NCBI GenBank assembly: GCA_002336765.1
Contig: DDES01000095.1
Coordinates: 1-6,193, forward strand
Direction: 5' to 3'
Length of the DNA stretch: 6,193 bases
From: Novosphingobium sp. UBA1948
Lineage (GTDB): Bacteria > Pseudomonadota > Alphaproteobacteria > Sphingomonadales > Sphingomonadaceae
Shown in pieces: positions 5,556 through 6,193 of the stretch; the first letter of the stretch is position 1; every line of letters begins with the position of its first letter. The position numbers and the translations under genes were made by a program. The notes beneath the pieces are model-generated. The model was not told the DNA's origin. It worked only from the letters and a program-made list of their open reading frames with translations, and made no database searches.

Positions 5556-6193
5556 ATGGGAAAGACCGTGTCGAAAATGGATTGCAAGATGGGTCGTGAT
5601 GCTGCCGTTTCGGGTCTTTCTGGCTCTGGCCTGCGCCAGCTTGGCCTTGCGCTGATGGGCGGATCGATTCTGGCCGGTGTGCCCCAGATGGCGCTCGCCG
5701 CCGCGCCCAAGGTTGCGACGCCCAAGTCGGCGAGCAGCAAGCCTGCCGCCAAGGCTGATCCGGCCAAACCGGCTATTGCCGCCCAGCCGGTAGCCGCCGT
5801 GCCCGCCACCACTGCGCCGGTCGAGGCTCCGGCCGCGCCGCAGCAGATCATCCGCTCGCTCAGCGTCGAGGGTTCGCAGCGCCTCGAATCCGATACGGTG
5901 CTGTCCTATATCCAGCTTCGCGCGGGCCAGCCCTATACCGAGGCAGCGGCCGACCAGGCGCTCAAGGACCTGTTCGCGACCGAGCTTTTCGCCGATGTGC
6001 AGGTGCGCAACGACAATGGCCGCGTGGTGATCTCCGTAAAGGAAAATCCGGTCATCAACCGCATCATCCTCGAGGGCAACAAGCATCTCAAGGAAGACAA
6101 GATCAACCCCGAGATCAAGATGGCGCCGCGCCAGATCTTCACGCGCTCGAAAGTGCGTGCGGATGTCGCCCGCATCATCGAGCTGTACAAGCG
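5556..6193 (+). CDS. bamA: Outer-membrane protein assembly factor BamA, N-terminal part (3' end outside window)
   Basis: BamA (YaeT/Omp85) is the core of the BAM complex, which folds and inserts beta-barrel proteins into the outer membrane. The window holds 212 codons. The n-region is followed by a hydrophobic core LGLALMGGSILAGVPQMALA (29-48) ending in a probable signal-peptidase site (ALA|AA). A linker of about 48 residues rich in Ala, Pro and Lys comes next. POTRA 1 is at about 98-164 (IRSLSVEGSQRLESDTVLSY, then LFATELFADVQVR), and the start of POTRA 2 at about 165-212 (INRIILEGNKHLKEDKI). The barrel is beyond the window. The frame is open from 5463, and ATG 5556 is the first ATG in it; GTG 5568, ATG 5577 and ATG 5589 are also possible. 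ATG 5577 has purine-rich GGGAAAG 12 nt upstream and leaves a more usual 41-residue signal peptide, so the true start is uncertain. The position after rseP is typical. Confidence 0.93.
   Translation, partial: MGKTVSKMDCKMGRDAAVSGLSGSGLRQLGLALMGGSILAGVPQMALAAAPKVATPKSASSKPAAKADPAKPAIAAQPVAAVPATTAPVEAPAAPQQIIRSLSVEGSQRLESDTVLSYIQLRAGQPYTEAAADQALKDLFATELFADVQVRNDNGRVVISVKENPVINRIILEGNKHLKEDKINPEIKMAPRQIFTRSKVRADVARIIELYK

Noticed and set aside
5216..5655. Two overlapping + strand open frames (5216-5554 and 5317-5655) across the rseP-bamA gap
   Set aside because: They overlap the rseP end or the bamA signal peptide in the wrong frame, have Arg/Gly/Cys-rich composition, and show no ribosome binding site or recognisable domain.
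4137..6086. A 649-codon open frame on the - strand spanning the end of dxr, all of rseP, the gap and much of bamA
   Set aside because: It is antisense to well-identified genes, its translation is rich in Arg, His and Gln without recognisable motifs, and GC-rich codon use on the + strand routinely keeps the opposite strand free of stops.

Overview
The window is a stretch of conserved housekeeping chromosome from a high-GC alphaproteobacterium. Gene order, GC-rich codon use and the wording of several motifs (PyrH, CdsA, RseP) suggest Sphingomonadales, perhaps Novosphingobium or a relative. The genus is a guess from memory of such proteins, not from a search.

All recognisable genes lie on the + strand: the 3' end of tsf (1-165), pyrH (340-1053), frr (1072-1635), uppS (1632-2342), cdsA (2332-3075), dxr (3076-4230), rseP (4236-5348) and the 5' part of bamA (5556 to the window end). 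A strong intrinsic terminator (192-221) closes the tsf unit. A candidate promoter sits at about 279-305. From pyrH to rseP the genes are packed with gaps of 18, -4, -11, 0 and 5 nt, so they very probably form one operon with translational coupling. The 207-nt rseP-bamA gap holds a possible weak terminator with an overlapping alternative hairpin and a weak promoter candidate, so bamA may be partly uncoupled.

The cluster ties translation to envelope synthesis. EF-Ts serves elongation and RRF recycles ribosomes. PyrH makes UDP for RNA, CTP and UDP-sugars. Dxr commits carbon to the MEP isoprenoid pathway, and UppS turns isoprenoid units into the undecaprenyl carrier for peptidoglycan and O-antigen. 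CdsA makes CDP-diacylglycerol for phospholipids, using CTP derived from PyrH's product. RseP is the intramembrane site-2 protease, and BamA inserts outer-membrane beta-barrels.

I see no mobile element, CRISPR array, tRNA, rRNA, phage gene or new multi-gene system. What deserves a second look is small in scale: substitutions at two regulatory positions of PyrH, a low-GC3 patch inside cdsA, a helically phased GTGCA-type repeat upstream of pyrH, overlapping hairpins after rseP, and a long Ala/Pro linker before the first POTRA domain of BamA.
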